Assembly (NCBI GenBank): GCA_905234605.1
Contig: CAJOIE010000002.1
Location: 1-64,000, forward strand
Direction: 5' to 3'
Origin: an uncultured Bacteroidaceae bacterium
GTDB taxonomy: Bacteria; Bacteroidota; Bacteroidia; Bacteroidales; Bacteroidaceae
Length of the DNA: 64,000 bases
Of the stretch, positions 43,807 to 52,022 are shown one piece after another. The translations under genes were made by a program, and so were the position numbers. The notes below the pieces were generated by a model. The model was not told the DNA's origin. It searched no databases and worked only from the letters and a program-made list of their open reading frames with translations. The stretch's first letter is position 1. Each line of letters opens with the position of its first letter.

Positions 43807-44629
43807 GCTGGTATTCTCCAAGTATCTTGAGGTCTGAGGTGAGCGGGCGTATGGCATCGATACCCTGGCTGTAGCGTGTGTAGTCGTTGAACTGTACGTC
43901 CACATAGAAGAGATACTCCCACTCACGGCCTATGATGGGCAGCGACTGTATCTTGGTCAAGTTGAGTCGGTAGAAGGAGAGCACGGAGAGCACCTGCGAG
44001 AGCGAGCCCTCGGAGTGTGGCAGGGCGAACACTATGCTGGCCTTGTCGGCCTGGCGTATGTCGCGCAGCAGGTTGGCACGTGCCGGCGAGGCAACCACGA
44101 GGAAGCGTGTGAAGTTGTGCTTGTTGGTCTCGATGCCTTCCTCGAGCACCTTCATGCCGTAGATGGAGGCTGCCGAGGCGGAGCAGATGGCGGCTACGCC
44201 GTGGCGTTGCTGCATGGCTATGTCGGCTGCCGCGCCTGCGGTGTCGTCGGCTTCCACCACCTTGAGCTGCGGGTGGCGGGAGAGGAACTCGCGGCACTGC
44301 ATGAGTGCCACGGGGTGTGAGTGCACTTCGACGAGGTCGTCCCAGCTGTCCTCGGGCAGGCACATGATGCTGTGGCGTATGCGCAGCTTGTGCTCACCCA
44401 CTATGGTGACAGGTGCCTCGCGCAGCAGCTCATAGTTGTGCAGCAGCGAGCCGGCTATGGTGTTCTCTATGGCAGCCATGCCGATGGCTGTGGGGTCGGA
44501 GCGCATGGTGTCGAACACCTCCTCGAAGGTGTCGCAGCAGATGAGCTCTACCTCTTCCTGTGCGAAGAACTGGTGGGCGGCTATGTCGTGGTAGCTCCCG
44601 ACGATGCCTTGTATGGCTATTCGCTTCAT
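43787..44629 (-). CDS. pheA: Prephenate dehydratase (PheA)
   Basis: The 280-residue protein converts prephenate to phenylpyruvate. The dehydratase domain (1 to about 180) has IAIQGIVGSYHDIAA, MAAIENTIAGSLLHNY and a TRFLVVA motif (around 190). The C-terminal ACT domain (about 200-275: ASIVFALPHSEGSLSQVLSVLS) should bind phenylalanine, including ESLSR-like contacts. It is the first gene of the aromatic operon and is preceded by a leader region with promoter, small ORF and hairpin. Confidence 0.95.
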   Translation of the reverse strand: MKRIAIQGIVGSYHDIAAHQFFAQEEVELICCDTFEEVFDTMRSDPTAIGMAAIENTIAGSLLHNYELLREAPVTIVGEHKLRIRHSIMCLPEDSWDDLVEVHSHPVALMQCREFLSRHPQLKVVEADDTAGAAADIAMQQRHGVAAICSASAASIYGMKVLEEGIETNKHNFTRFLVVASPARANLLRDIRQADKASIVFALPHSEGSLSQVLSVLSFYRLNLTKIQSLPIIGREWEYLFYVDVQFNDYTRYSQGIDAIRPLTSDLKILGEYQHGKESI

Positions 44630-44654
44630 TGCCTGTTGTGTTGTCTGATATGTC

Positions 44655-44689
44655 CAAGCCCCGCTTCCTGTGTCGGGAAGCGGGGCTTG
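44655..44689 (-). promoter_or_regulatory. Strong hairpin in the pheA leader (attenuator-like)
   Basis: Perfect 14-bp arms (CAAGCCCCGCTTCC and its complement) enclose a 7-base loop. The hairpin lies 26 bases upstream of the pheA ATG and 40 bases after the stop of a 22-codon leader ORF. It lacks a U-run, so it is not a standard intrinsic terminator; a role in attenuation or translation control is inferred from position. Confidence 0.55.
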
Positions 44690-44728
44690 AGCTATGTGTG
44701 TGTTATGTTGTTGTCTCTGTTGATGCAC

Positions 44729-44797
44729 TTACGCACTGGCTGCACACGCTACCGCTTCACCTTGACTGGGTAAAGTAAAAGTAGAAGTAGCGTTCAT
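44729..44797 (-). CDS. Putative 22-residue leader peptide of the aromatic operon
   Basis: A small ORF with ATG at 44797 and stop at 44729 encodes MNATSTFTLPSQGEAVACAA followed by SA. It lies between a good promoter and a strong hairpin upstream of pheA, the layout of a transcription-attenuation leader. Its first half uses A/T-ending codons (ACT, TCT, TTT, TTA) unlike the GC-ending codons of neighbouring genes. It has only one Phe and no Tyr, which weakens a classical Phe-codon stalling model. Translation is not shown. Confidence 0.45.
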   Translation of the reverse strand: MNATSTFTLPSQGEAVACAASA

Positions 44798-44840
44798 GTC
44801 GAGCAATGCCAGAGTGCCTTGTGGCTCCTCTTTGCGTGTG

Positions 44841-44871
44841 CAAAGGTATTGACATAGCTCCATTCCTGCAA
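44841..44871 (-). promoter_or_regulatory. Promoter of the pheA aromatic operon
   Basis: On the minus strand TTG (44871-44869) and TACCTTTG (44848-44841) are separated by 20 bases, matching the Bacteroidetes consensus. The predicted leader RNA is about 200 bases long before the pheA ATG. Together with the leader ORF, the hairpin and the glmS promoter, it accounts for the gene-free region 44630-45050. Confidence 0.75.
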
Positions 44872-44989
44872 CTTTAGAGGGCAAAAATGGCAGCCGCGGC
44901 TGTCTTTTCCTGCACGCCGAAGGTTGTCGCGACAGAAAACATTTTGACAGAAATATGCCGCCTTGATGCCACGTATGCTTACCTTTTGC

Positions 44990-44997
44990 TACTTTTG
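44990..44997 (+). promoter_or_regulatory. -7 box (TACTTTTG) for glmS
   Basis: TACTTTTG on the plus strand lies 53 bases upstream of the glmS ATG. The nearest TTG (44963-44965) is 24 bases away, longer than the usual 19-20. An overlapping TTACCTTTTG is an alternative box. Confidence 0.5.
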
Positions 44998-45050
44998 CCG
45001 CCGATTTCAACAACAAACGCAAGCAACACAACAATCAAACGACTACAACC

Positions 45051-46898
45051 ATGTGCGGAATAGTAGGCTACATAGGCCAGCGCAAGGCCTATCCCATTCT
45101 CATCAAGGGTCTGCAACGACTGGAATATCGCGGCTACGACAGTGCCGGCGTGGCGCTGATTGATGAGCAACAGCATCTGAATGTATACAAGGCAAAAGGC
45201 AAGGTGGCCGACCTGGAGGCCTACTGCGAAGGCAAGGACACAGGCGGCAGCGTGGGCATAGCCCACACGCGGTGGGCCACACACGGTGAGCCGTCGAGCC
45301 AGAATGCCCACCCCCACTACTCTGCCTCGGGGCGCCTGGCACTCATCCACAACGGCATCATCGAGAACTATGCCACGCTGAAGGAGAACCTTGTGGCGCG
45401 AGGCATCGCGTTCCGCTCCGTGACGGACTCGGAGGTGCTCGTGCAGTTGGTGGAATATATCATGGTGAGCAACGGGCTCGAGCTCTACGAGGCTGTGCAG
45501 GTGGCCCTGCGCCAGGTGATAGGGGCCTATGCCATCGCCATCCTCGACCGCGAGCATCCGTCGCAGATAGTGTGCGCACGCCAGAGCTCGCCCCTCGTGG
45601 TGGGCCTCGGTGCCGAGGGCGACTTCTATCTGGCCTCCGACGCCAGCCCCATCGCCGAGTACACCGACCGTGTGGTCTATCTCAACGACGGCGACATTGC
45701 CCTGCTCCGGCTGGGCGACGAGCTGCATGTGGTGAACCTTAGCGGAGAGGCCCGGCATCCCAAGGTGAAGCAGATCGACGTCACGCTCGGACAACTTGAG
45801 AAGGGCGGCTATCCCTACTTCATGCTCAAGGAAATCTTCGAGCAGCCGGCGTGCCTGCGCGACTGCATGCGCGGCCGCATCAACGTGGACGCCGACCGCA
45901 TCACGCTCTCGGCCGTCATCGACTACCGCGACAAGCTGGTGGCGGCGCGGCGGGTGATTATCGTGGCCTGCGGCACATCGTGGCACGCCGGACTCATCGG
46001 CAAGCAGCTCATAGAGAGCCTGTGCCGCATTCCCGTCGAAGTGGAGTATGCTTCGGAGTTCCGCTACCGCGACCCTGTCATCTACCCAGACGACGTCGTC
46101 ATAGCTATATCGCAGAGCGGCGAGACCGCCGACACGCTGGCTGCCATCGAGCAGGCACGCAGCGCGGGGGCCTTCGTCTTCGGCATCTGCAACGCCATCG
46201 GAGCATCAATCCCCCGCCAGACCCAGACGGGAGTGTACATACACGTAGGCCCCGAGATTGGCGTGGCCAGCACCAAGGCTTTCACAGGCCAGGTGACGGT
46301 GCTCTGCATGCTGGCTCTCACCCTGGCCAACGAGCGGCGCACCATAGCCGGCGACGTATATAAGGAGATGGTGGCGGAGCTCGTGCGCATCCCCGAGAAG
46401 ATGGAGCTCGCCCTCAAGGCCAACGAGCAGATAGAGCGGCTGGCACCCATCTTCACCTATGCACACAACTGCCTCTACCTGGGCCGTGGCTACAACTATC
46501 CCGTGGCACTCGAGGGTGCTCTCAAGCTCAAGGAAATCTCCTACATACATGCCGAGGGCTATCCCGCGGCCGAGATGAAGCACGGCCCCATCGCGCTGAT
46601 AGACTCGGAGATGCCTGTATTCGTCATCGCCACGCGCGACAAGCTCTACGACAAGGTGGTGTCGAACATTGAGGAGGTGCGTGCACGAGGCGGACGCGTG
46701 GTGGCCTTGGTCACCGAGGGCGACACGCAGATGGCCAAACTGGCCGACCACATCATCTGCCTGCCCGACACGATGGAGTGTTTCCAGCCTCTCATAGCCT
46801 CCATACCGCTCCAGCTGCTGGCCTACCACATCGCCGTGTGCAAGGGCAAGGATGTGGACCGCCCGCGCAACCTGGCCAAGAGTGTCACCGTGGAGTAG
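45051..46898 (+). CDS. glmS: Glutamine-fructose-6-phosphate aminotransferase (isomerizing)
   Basis: GlmS makes glucosamine-6-phosphate, the entry to amino-sugar and cell-wall synthesis. The 615-residue protein starts MCGIVGYIGQ with the catalytic Cys2 exposed after Met removal. The class II amidotransferase domain follows (1 to about 235: GYDSAGVAL, HTRWATHGEPS). Two SIS domains come next (CGTSWHAGLIGKQLIE and SQSGETADTLAA in the first; LGRGYNYPVALEGALKLKEISY in the second), ending in KSVTVE. No glmS ribozyme is visible upstream. A strong terminator follows. Confidence 0.97.
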   Translation: MCGIVGYIGQRKAYPILIKGLQRLEYRGYDSAGVALIDEQQHLNVYKAKGKVADLEAYCEGKDTGGSVGIAHTRWATHGEPSSQNAHPHYSASGRLALIHNGIIENYATLKENLVARGIAFRSVTDSEVLVQLVEYIMVSNGLELYEAVQVALRQVIGAYAIAILDREHPSQIVCARQSSPLVVGLGAEGDFYLASDASPIAEYTDRVVYLNDGDIALLRLGDELHVVNLSGEARHPKVKQIDVTLGQLEKGGYPYFMLKEIFEQPACLRDCMRGRINVDADRITLSAVIDYRDKLVAARRVIIVACGTSWHAGLIGKQLIESLCRIPVEVEYASEFRYRDPVIYPDDVVIAISQSGETADTLAAIEQARSAGAFVFGICNAIGASIPRQTQTGVYIHVGPEIGVASTKAFTGQVTVLCMLALTLANERRTIAGDVYKEMVAELVRIPEKMELALKANEQIERLAPIFTYAHNCLYLGRGYNYPVALEGALKLKEISYIHAEGYPAAEMKHGPIALIDSEMPVFVIATRDKLYDKVVSNIEEVRARGGRVVALVTEGDTQMAKLADHIICLPDTMECFQPLIASIPLQLLAYHIAVCKGKDVDRPRNLAKSVTVE

Positions 46899-46900
46899 GA

Positions 46901-47004
46901 CACCCTGCACCGTGCATGCTGACACCATGCACCGTGTGGCGCCGACACCATGCATGGTGAACGAAAAGACCCTGCACCCTCCTCATTGGGGGGAGTGCAG
47001 GGTC
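46901..47004. repeat. Array of five TGCA-dyad repeats after glmS
   Basis: TGCA cores lie at 46906, 46928, 46951, 46973 and 46996 (spacing 22, 23, 22, 23). The third copy contains ACCATGCATGGT, a perfect palindrome. The last two copies are inverted relative to each other and form the stem of the terminator below. The array starts two bases after the glmS stop codon. Confidence 0.85.
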
Positions 47005-47008
47005 TTTT
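46964..47008 (+). terminator. Intrinsic terminator of glmS built from two repeats
   Basis: AAAAGACCCTGCAC (46964-46977) pairs with GTGCAGGGTCTTTT (46995-47008), with partly paired C/G-rich sequence inside and a small loop. An A-run precedes the stem and a T-run closes it, so the structure could also work for transcription arriving from the convergent gene at 47083. Confidence 0.8.
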
Positions 47009-47082
47009 GTGTGTGCACTGCATGGGGCGGTCTGCCTCCTTGCAGGGAGCGGCTTGCTCACGCGCATGGAGCGCGGCGGAGG

Positions 47083-47763
47083 TCAGCCTGTTATGCGCAC
47101 CTTGCGCACAGTGCCGTCGGAGTAGCGCACGAGGTAGATGCCGCGGCGGAGTGCGGTGGCGCGACTGCCGTCGAGTGTGTAGTAGCTCACGGGGGTGGCT
47201 ATGCCCGGTTTGGAGGCTGCTACGCCGGCCTCGTCGCCATAGACGAAGCGCAGCGTGACGGCGGGTCCATCGATGATTTCATCAAAGCGGCCTCCTATCT
47301 GCGCACAGACCACAATCTGCAATGTGGCTGTGCATGTGCCGTGGGCTGTGGGCAGCCACTCGGTCTGCAGGTCGCGCGTCTCGCTGCCGCGCATGGTGCC
47401 TCCAGTGGTCTTGTAGGAGCCGGTGGCGGAGCGGTAGATGCAACTGGTGGGGAAGCATATCTGGAAGTTGCCGCTGTCGAGGGTGCCGATGGTGTAGGCA
47501 ACGAGCAGCGAGGCATCGTCGATCTCGGTGTTCTTCACGAAAAGACCTGATGGCATGATGGTGGTCAGCGTGCCGAAGCCGTCGTCCTCGGTGACGGCAT
47601 TGGTGACGGTGACCACCGAGCCGTCGGGCACGATGGTGCCGTCGGCTGTGACGAACTCGAAGGTATGGTCGATGTCGTCGCCGTCGTCCTGAGCCACGGC
47701 GGGCGTGGCGGGCAGCGTGGCGGCGATGGCGAGGAGCGCGGCGTGGAGCAGTGAGTGTCTCAT
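47083..47763 (-). CDS. Small secreted protein with type IX-like C-terminal tail
   Basis: The 226-residue protein has a signal peptide ending PAVAQ and an acidic start to the mature protein (DDGDDIDHTFEF). The middle is beta-rich with four Cys residues (in ICFPTSCIY, TCTATL and VVCAQ), and the tail YYTLDGSRATALRRGIYLVR resembles sorting tails of secreted Bacteroidetes proteins. The family is not recognised. It follows the Omp28-like gene and has its own -7 box, so it may be expressed both alone and with that operon. Confidence 0.75.
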   Translation of the reverse strand: MRHSLLHAALLAIAATLPATPAVAQDDGDDIDHTFEFVTADGTIVPDGSVVTVTNAVTEDDGFGTLTTIMPSGLFVKNTEIDDASLLVAYTIGTLDSGNFQICFPTSCIYRSATGSYKTTGGTMRGSETRDLQTEWLPTAHGTCTATLQIVVCAQIGGRFDEIIDGPAVTLRFVYGDEAGVAASKPGIATPVSYYTLDGSRATALRRGIYLVRYSDGTVRKVRITG

Positions 47764-47797
47764 AGTTGTGTATGCTGGTTGTGTCGTATCGTATGTG

Positions 47798-47805
47798 CAA
47801 AGATA
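47798..47805 (-). promoter_or_regulatory. -7 box (TATCTTTG) for the small secreted protein gene
   Basis: TATCTTTG on the minus strand lies 34 bases upstream of the ATG at 47763, in the gap after the Omp28-like stop codon. No clear TTG is seen at the -33 distance. Confidence 0.45.
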
Positions 47806-47810
47806 TGCAT

Positions 47811-48632
47811 TTATTGTTGCGCGTCGTCGGCTCGAGGCTCACAATGTGCCGTTGCCACCTGAAGCACGCCCGAGGCATCGGCCACGAAGACCACTGCCGC
47901 AAGGTGGCGCACGTCCCATGCCGCGGCCCTGGCGTGGGCGAAGCTGAAGGTCTGGGGCACATCCTGTGCGAGCAGCACGGCCTGCCCCCACATGCCGTTG
48001 ACGGTGTCGCGGAACACGTGGCGGTGCATGTAGTCACGGTCGATGCTGTTGCCTGGCAGGTACTGCGTGCCAACGATGCTGTCCTCGATGAGCCACACCG
48101 TGAGGCGTGCCGCGACATCGCCGCTGAGTGCCACGGCACTGATGCCGTCGATGCTAATGGAGTCGGCTGTGGCGCGCAGGGTGCCTGCCGAGAGGCTGAG
48201 GGTGGCGGGCTTCTCGAGTTCACGCCGCACGTCGGCTCCCCACGTGTCGTAGTTGGTGGTGGGTGCCTGCCGGTTGATGAGTGCCACGGGCTGGCCGTCG
48301 AGGTGCCAGTAGTCGAAATAGGCACGGCCCACATCGGTGGTGAGCGGCAGGTTGACGCCGAACTGGTTGACACCGAAGGGTCCTGAGTGTATGCCCACGG
48401 CCACGACGTTGTCCTCGCCATACTGCTCCTGCAAGGAGGCTATCACGGCCGAGCCTTCGGGGCAGTTGATGCAGCGCTGACCCGTGAAGTCCTCTATGAG
48501 CACAGCCCGCTGCACTTCGGCACGAGGGACATAGATGAGACGCTCGTCGTCGGCCACCTGTCCGCAGGCAGCGCACATGGTGAGAGCCGTCAGGAGCAAG
48601 GCTGTCGGGAGAGAGTGTGCAGACTTATGCAT
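47811..48632 (-). CDS. Omp28-family lipoprotein with thioredoxin-like CxxC motif
   Basis: The 273-residue protein begins with a lipoprotein-type signal (ALTMCAACGQ). The body resembles Omp28-related proteins: AVLIEDFTGQRCINCPEGS includes a thioredoxin-like CxxC, followed by VVAVGIHSGPFGV. Omp28 proteins are outer-membrane-associated and of unclear function. It is third in a minus-strand operon after a TlpA-like thioredoxin and a DUF6029 protein; the shared redox motif suggests a joint role in envelope thiol chemistry (inference). Confidence 0.82.
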   Translation of the reverse strand: MHKSAHSLPTALLLTALTMCAACGQVADDERLIYVPRAEVQRAVLIEDFTGQRCINCPEGSAVIASLQEQYGEDNVVAVGIHSGPFGVNQFGVNLPLTTDVGRAYFDYWHLDGQPVALINRQAPTTNYDTWGADVRRELEKPATLSLSAGTLRATADSISIDGISAVALSGDVAARLTVWLIEDSIVGTQYLPGNSIDRDYMHRHVFRDTVNGMWGQAVLLAQDVPQTFSFAHARAAAWDVRHLAAVVFVADASGVLQVATAHCEPRADDAQQ

Positions 48633-48647
48633 GTGAGGCTGTGAGGT

Positions 48648-50303
48648 TTAGAAGTTGTAGTTGTAGGCCAGCGTGAAACCCTTGCCGGCCGGCACGTAGC
48701 GGCACACGCCGCCCGAGCAGTTGAAGCCTGCACGGGTGCGGCCATAGCCCAGCTGGATGCGGTGGGCACCCACGCTGTAGGTGACGGAGCCGAGGTAGTA
48801 GTGGAGGTCGGTGCGACCGCAGTTCCACTGGTCGGACACGGTGACCATCCAGTGCGGCACGAGGGAGAGCTCAAGCAGACCGAATGCCCAGTCGCCGTCG
48901 TCGTCGTGCGTGGTGAGATACTGGGCCTCGGCACGCAGTGTGGCCTTGTGGCTGAACTGATACTTGCCGTCGGCTATGAAGATGTTGCTGCGCACACGCC
49001 CGCCCTCTCCCTCGACGACAGTCTTGTTGTAGAGCTGGTTCATGTACATCACGTTCAGCTTGAATGCCTTCGACAGCTTGCGCTCCACCTGCACGTTGAA
49101 GTCCTGATAGTAGGTCTCAGGCCCCTGACCGAAGAAGGAGGCTCGGTAGCCGTCGGTGCCCTTGCCGCCAACGGGTGTCACGTCGAGGCCGCGCACATGG
49201 GAGAAGTTGGCCTTTACCGTCATGCCGTAGCGGCCGCCTATGGGCGTGCGACGGCGGAAGTTGTAGCCAGCCTCGGCCTGATAGGCCCACTCGCCCATGG
49301 TCTGGGTGGCGTAGGGATATAACGCGGCAAGAGCATAGGTGTGGTCCTGGGTGAAGGCGGGCAGATGATTGATGAAGGACGATGTGCCATCGGCAGAGCG
49401 GCTGCTGCGGAACGACATGTTGTCGCTGCGCTTGGCCATCACAAGGGCACTCATGCCGCGGCGTGAGTAGGAGGCAGAGAGCATGGCCACGTGGCCGTGG
49501 CGATAGATGTAGCCGTTGTCGCGCGAGGGATCCTGCGACTTCCAGGCCCACTCGCCAAGGACGCTCACGGCACCGCGCGAGAGGCGTGCACGGAGGTCCA
49601 CAGCCTGCACGTCGCGCGGCAGGCGGAGCCTGTACATCTCGCCTGCTGGCACAAACTCATCACCCTCATGCTTGTTCACCACCGACGCGCCGAGCATCAG
49701 GCGCCAACGCGCACGCTCCAACGCGCGCACCGACTGCTCCACATGCCACTCGGCGTCGGCCCCGGCGATGAGGCCGTCGCTGTGTTCCCAGTATTGCCGC
49801 TGCCACCCGCCAAGAGCCTTGACGGTGAAACCGTCGAAAGGCGTCACCACAAGGCGCGCGCCACGCAGGGAGTTGTCCACGCCGAGGGAGCGTTCCTCGT
49901 AGGTGCGCAGAATGAAGCCCGAGCCGAACTGCTCGTAGAAGTCGCCCAGGGTGAGTTCCCAGCGGCTGAAGTGTGCCTTGGCATAGATGTTGGGCACGCC
50001 CCAACCGGCGAAGTCACGTTCAAAGCCTGGCAGCGGATGGTCGAGATACTCGAAGCGCAGGCCGGCGTCGAGGAAGCTGCTGCGCATGGCCACATCGACG
50101 TAGGTGTTGGTCTGGATGTCCTCGTCGGCGGTGGCATTGATGGCGCGGTCTGCACGCGGAACGAGGATGTCGCTCTGTATGCTGCCCGACACCACCGGGT
50201 CGAAATGGAGCCCTGTCTGCGCCCACATGGACGAGGCACACGACACCACGGCTCCGGCCACGAGAGCCAACAGACGAAGGCGATGGCAGAACATGGGTTT
50301 CAT
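48648..50303 (-). CDS. DUF6029-family outer membrane beta-barrel protein
   Basis: The 551-residue protein has a signal peptide (to about WAQ, residue 29). Its many alternating aromatic strands end in FTLAYNYNF, a typical C-terminal aromatic barrel signature. The segment YDHPLPGFERDFAGWGVPN-like (about 85-105) and the LTLGDFYEQFGSG segment fit what I recall of DUF6029 proteins. Function unknown. It overlaps the preceding thioredoxin gene by four bases (ATGA) and precedes the Omp28-like gene by 15 bases. Confidence 0.75.
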   Translation of the reverse strand: MKPMFCHRLRLLALVAGAVVSCASSMWAQTGLHFDPVVSGSIQSDILVPRADRAINATADEDIQTNTYVDVAMRSSFLDAGLRFEYLDHPLPGFERDFAGWGVPNIYAKAHFSRWELTLGDFYEQFGSGFILRTYEERSLGVDNSLRGARLVVTPFDGFTVKALGGWQRQYWEHSDGLIAGADAEWHVEQSVRALERARWRLMLGASVVNKHEGDEFVPAGEMYRLRLPRDVQAVDLRARLSRGAVSVLGEWAWKSQDPSRDNGYIYRHGHVAMLSASYSRRGMSALVMAKRSDNMSFRSSRSADGTSSFINHLPAFTQDHTYALAALYPYATQTMGEWAYQAEAGYNFRRRTPIGGRYGMTVKANFSHVRGLDVTPVGGKGTDGYRASFFGQGPETYYQDFNVQVERKLSKAFKLNVMYMNQLYNKTVVEGEGGRVRSNIFIADGKYQFSHKATLRAEAQYLTTHDDDGDWAFGLLELSLVPHWMVTVSDQWNCGRTDLHYYLGSVTYSVGAHRIQLGYGRTRAGFNCSGGVCRYVPAGKGFTLAYNYNF

Positions 50304-50785
50304 TGTGCAGCCACCAGTTCGCGCACCTTGGCTATGAGCTCTTCTTCGGCTCCGTCGACATAGCCGTTGTGCTTATACACCACCTGCCCTTTGCCGTCAA
50401 GGATGAGCACAAAGGGTATCATCTGCACGCCGAGGGCACGTGTGAGGTCGGAGTTAGTGTCGAGCAGGATGTCGTAGTCCCACCCGTAGGAGTCCACCAT
50501 GGGTTTCACCTTGCCGGCGTTCTGAGCCTGGTCGATGGAGATGGCTATGAGCTTCACGCCCGTCTCTTCCACCCAGTCATCATACACCTCATGGATGGCC
50601 TTGAGTTCACGGTTGCACGGCTTGCACCACGTGGCGAAGAAGTCGATGATGATGGGCCGCCCGCCATTGGACAACGTGTCCACACGCACCGGCTGGCCGT
50701 CGAGGGTTTTAAGGGTGATGGCCGGCAGCTGCGCATAGGAGCTGATGCTGGCGGCAAGAAGAAGGAGAGTGAGTAGGCGTTTCAT
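50300..50785 (-). CDS. TlpA-like periplasmic thioredoxin
   Basis: The 161-residue protein has a signal peptide (ending SSYAQ) and a thioredoxin fold with active site FFATWCKPCNREL (about 49-61) and cis-Pro region VQMIPFVLIL. It would reduce disulfides in the periplasm. It is the first gene of the operon with DUF6029 and Omp28 proteins and has a promoter box 49 bases upstream. Confidence 0.92.
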   Translation of the reverse strand: MKRLLTLLLLAASISSYAQLPAITLKTLDGQPVRVDTLSNGGRPIIIDFFATWCKPCNRELKAIHEVYDDWVEETGVKLIAISIDQAQNAGKVKPMVDSYGWDYDILLDTNSDLTRALGVQMIPFVLILDGKGQVVYKHNGYVDGAEEELIAKVRELVAAQ

Positions 50786-50833
50786 GCTAATATGGGTTTA
50801 GTCTGCAAATGATGCAATATGCCTGCGTAGCAG

Positions 50834-50841
50834 CAAAGATA
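50834..50841 (-). promoter_or_regulatory. -7 box (TATCTTTG) for the thioredoxin-DUF6029-Omp28 operon
   Basis: TATCTTTG on the minus strand lies about 48 bases upstream of the ATG at 50785. The region between the divergent operons (50786-50986) is AT-rich and otherwise empty. Confidence 0.55.
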
Positions 50842-50936
50842 GGCCTAAACATATTCATGTACACGCACGAAGCTAAAAAATGTGCCGCACACAACTTAAA
50901 ATGTACATCCATGCATAGCGGCACCACAAGAAGTGC

Positions 50937-50944
50937 TATATTTG
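50937..50944 (+). promoter_or_regulatory. -7 box (TATATTTG) for the lplA-gcv operon
   Basis: TATATTTG on the plus strand matches TAnnTTTG and lies 42 bases upstream of the TTG start of lplA. No clear -33 element is visible. Confidence 0.5.
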
Positions 50945-50986
50945 TGAGCAGCAGCATGCAGTTGCCACCTTACACCGAACCCTACC

Positions 50987-51964
50987 TTGACATACCTCAC
51001 ACTCCCAGACACCACCGAGCACCGCCTGAGTTTCTACCTCGCCATGGAAGAGCATGCGGCACGCACACTGCGGCTGGCAGACGACGCGTTCTTCATGTGG
51101 CAGGTGGCACCGACAGTCATCCTCGGGCGCAACCAGGTGATAGAGAACGAGGTGAACCTCGACTACTGCCGTCGTGCAGGCATCGGGGTATACAGGCGCA
51201 AGAGCGGAGGCGGCTGCGTGTATGCCGACAGGAGCAACGTCATGTTCTCCTACGTGACACGCTCCGACCAGGTGACCTGCACTTTCAACCGCTACATCCA
51301 GATGGTGGTGGACATGCTGCACGGAATGGGCATCGATGCCAGCTCCTCGGGACGCAATGACATCCTGATAGGAGGGCGCAAGGTGTCGGGCAACGCGTTC
51401 TATCATACTGCCGGCTACAGCATCGTGCACGGCACCATGCTCTACGACACCGACATGCAGAACATGGTCGCAGCCATCACGCCATCCGTGGACAAGCTCG
51501 TGGCCAAGGGCGTACAGAGCGTGCGGCAACGCATTGCCCTGCTCAAGGACTATACGGACATCACGCTCGACGCCTTCATGCGCCATGTGCGGCACAGCCT
51601 GTGCGAGAGCGAGCACCTGCTGACCGACGACGACGTGGCCGCCATCGCCCGGCTCGAGAAGGGCTATCTCACGGACGACTTCATCTACGGGCACAGCCCC
51701 GCCTACAGCGTGACCCGCCGCCGGCACATAGACGGCGTGGGCGAGGTGGAAGTGCGCATGACCGTGAAGGGCGGCCGCATAGAGAGCCTCAACATCCTGG
51801 GCGACTTCTTCCTCGTGGGCGACATGGACCGGCATGTGATACAACCTCTGCTGGGTGCACCACTGAGGCAGGATACTCTTGCCGCGCTGCTGCCTGAAGG
51901 CATGGACGACATCATCCGCGGCCTGCGGACGGGCGACCTCATTGACCTGCTTACCGACCACTGA
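50987..51964 (+). CDS. lplA: Lipoate-protein ligase A
   Basis: LplA attaches free lipoate (or octanoate) to lipoyl domains such as GcvH. The 325-residue protein has the opening RLSFYLAMEEHAART, GRNQVIENEVN, the ligase motif RRKSGGGCVYAD (usually ending HD, here AD), GRNDILIGGRKVSGNA and a C-terminal accessory domain. The likely start is TTG at 50987: the homology begins before the first in-frame ATG (51043), and the frame is closed upstream by TGA at 50945. An ATG at 50956 is out of frame. The gene stands just before the glycine cleavage genes whose H protein it would lipoylate. Confidence 0.9.
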   Translation: MTYLTLPDTTEHRLSFYLAMEEHAARTLRLADDAFFMWQVAPTVILGRNQVIENEVNLDYCRRAGIGVYRRKSGGGCVYADRSNVMFSYVTRSDQVTCTFNRYIQMVVDMLHGMGIDASSSGRNDILIGGRKVSGNAFYHTAGYSIVHGTMLYDTDMQNMVAAITPSVDKLVAKGVQSVRQRIALLKDYTDITLDAFMRHVRHSLCESEHLLTDDDVAAIARLEKGYLTDDFIYGHSPAYSVTRRRHIDGVGEVEVRMTVKGGRIESLNILGDFFLVGDMDRHVIQPLLGAPLRQDTLAALLPEGMDDIIRGLRTGDLIDLLTDH

Positions 51965-52022
51965 AGCGGACAACATGCCAAGTCATTTACATATTAACTA
52001 ACCTACTGACATACCACTGCAC

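Noticed and set aside
45003..45050. glmS ribozyme
   Set aside because: The leader between the promoter box and ATG is only about 45 bases and AT-rich, too short for the ribozyme fold.
50809..51360. Plus-strand frame overlapping the start of lplA
   Set aside because: Only about 60 codons precede lplA and the rest is a shadow of lplA in another frame; no motif or ribosome-binding evidence supports it as a gene.
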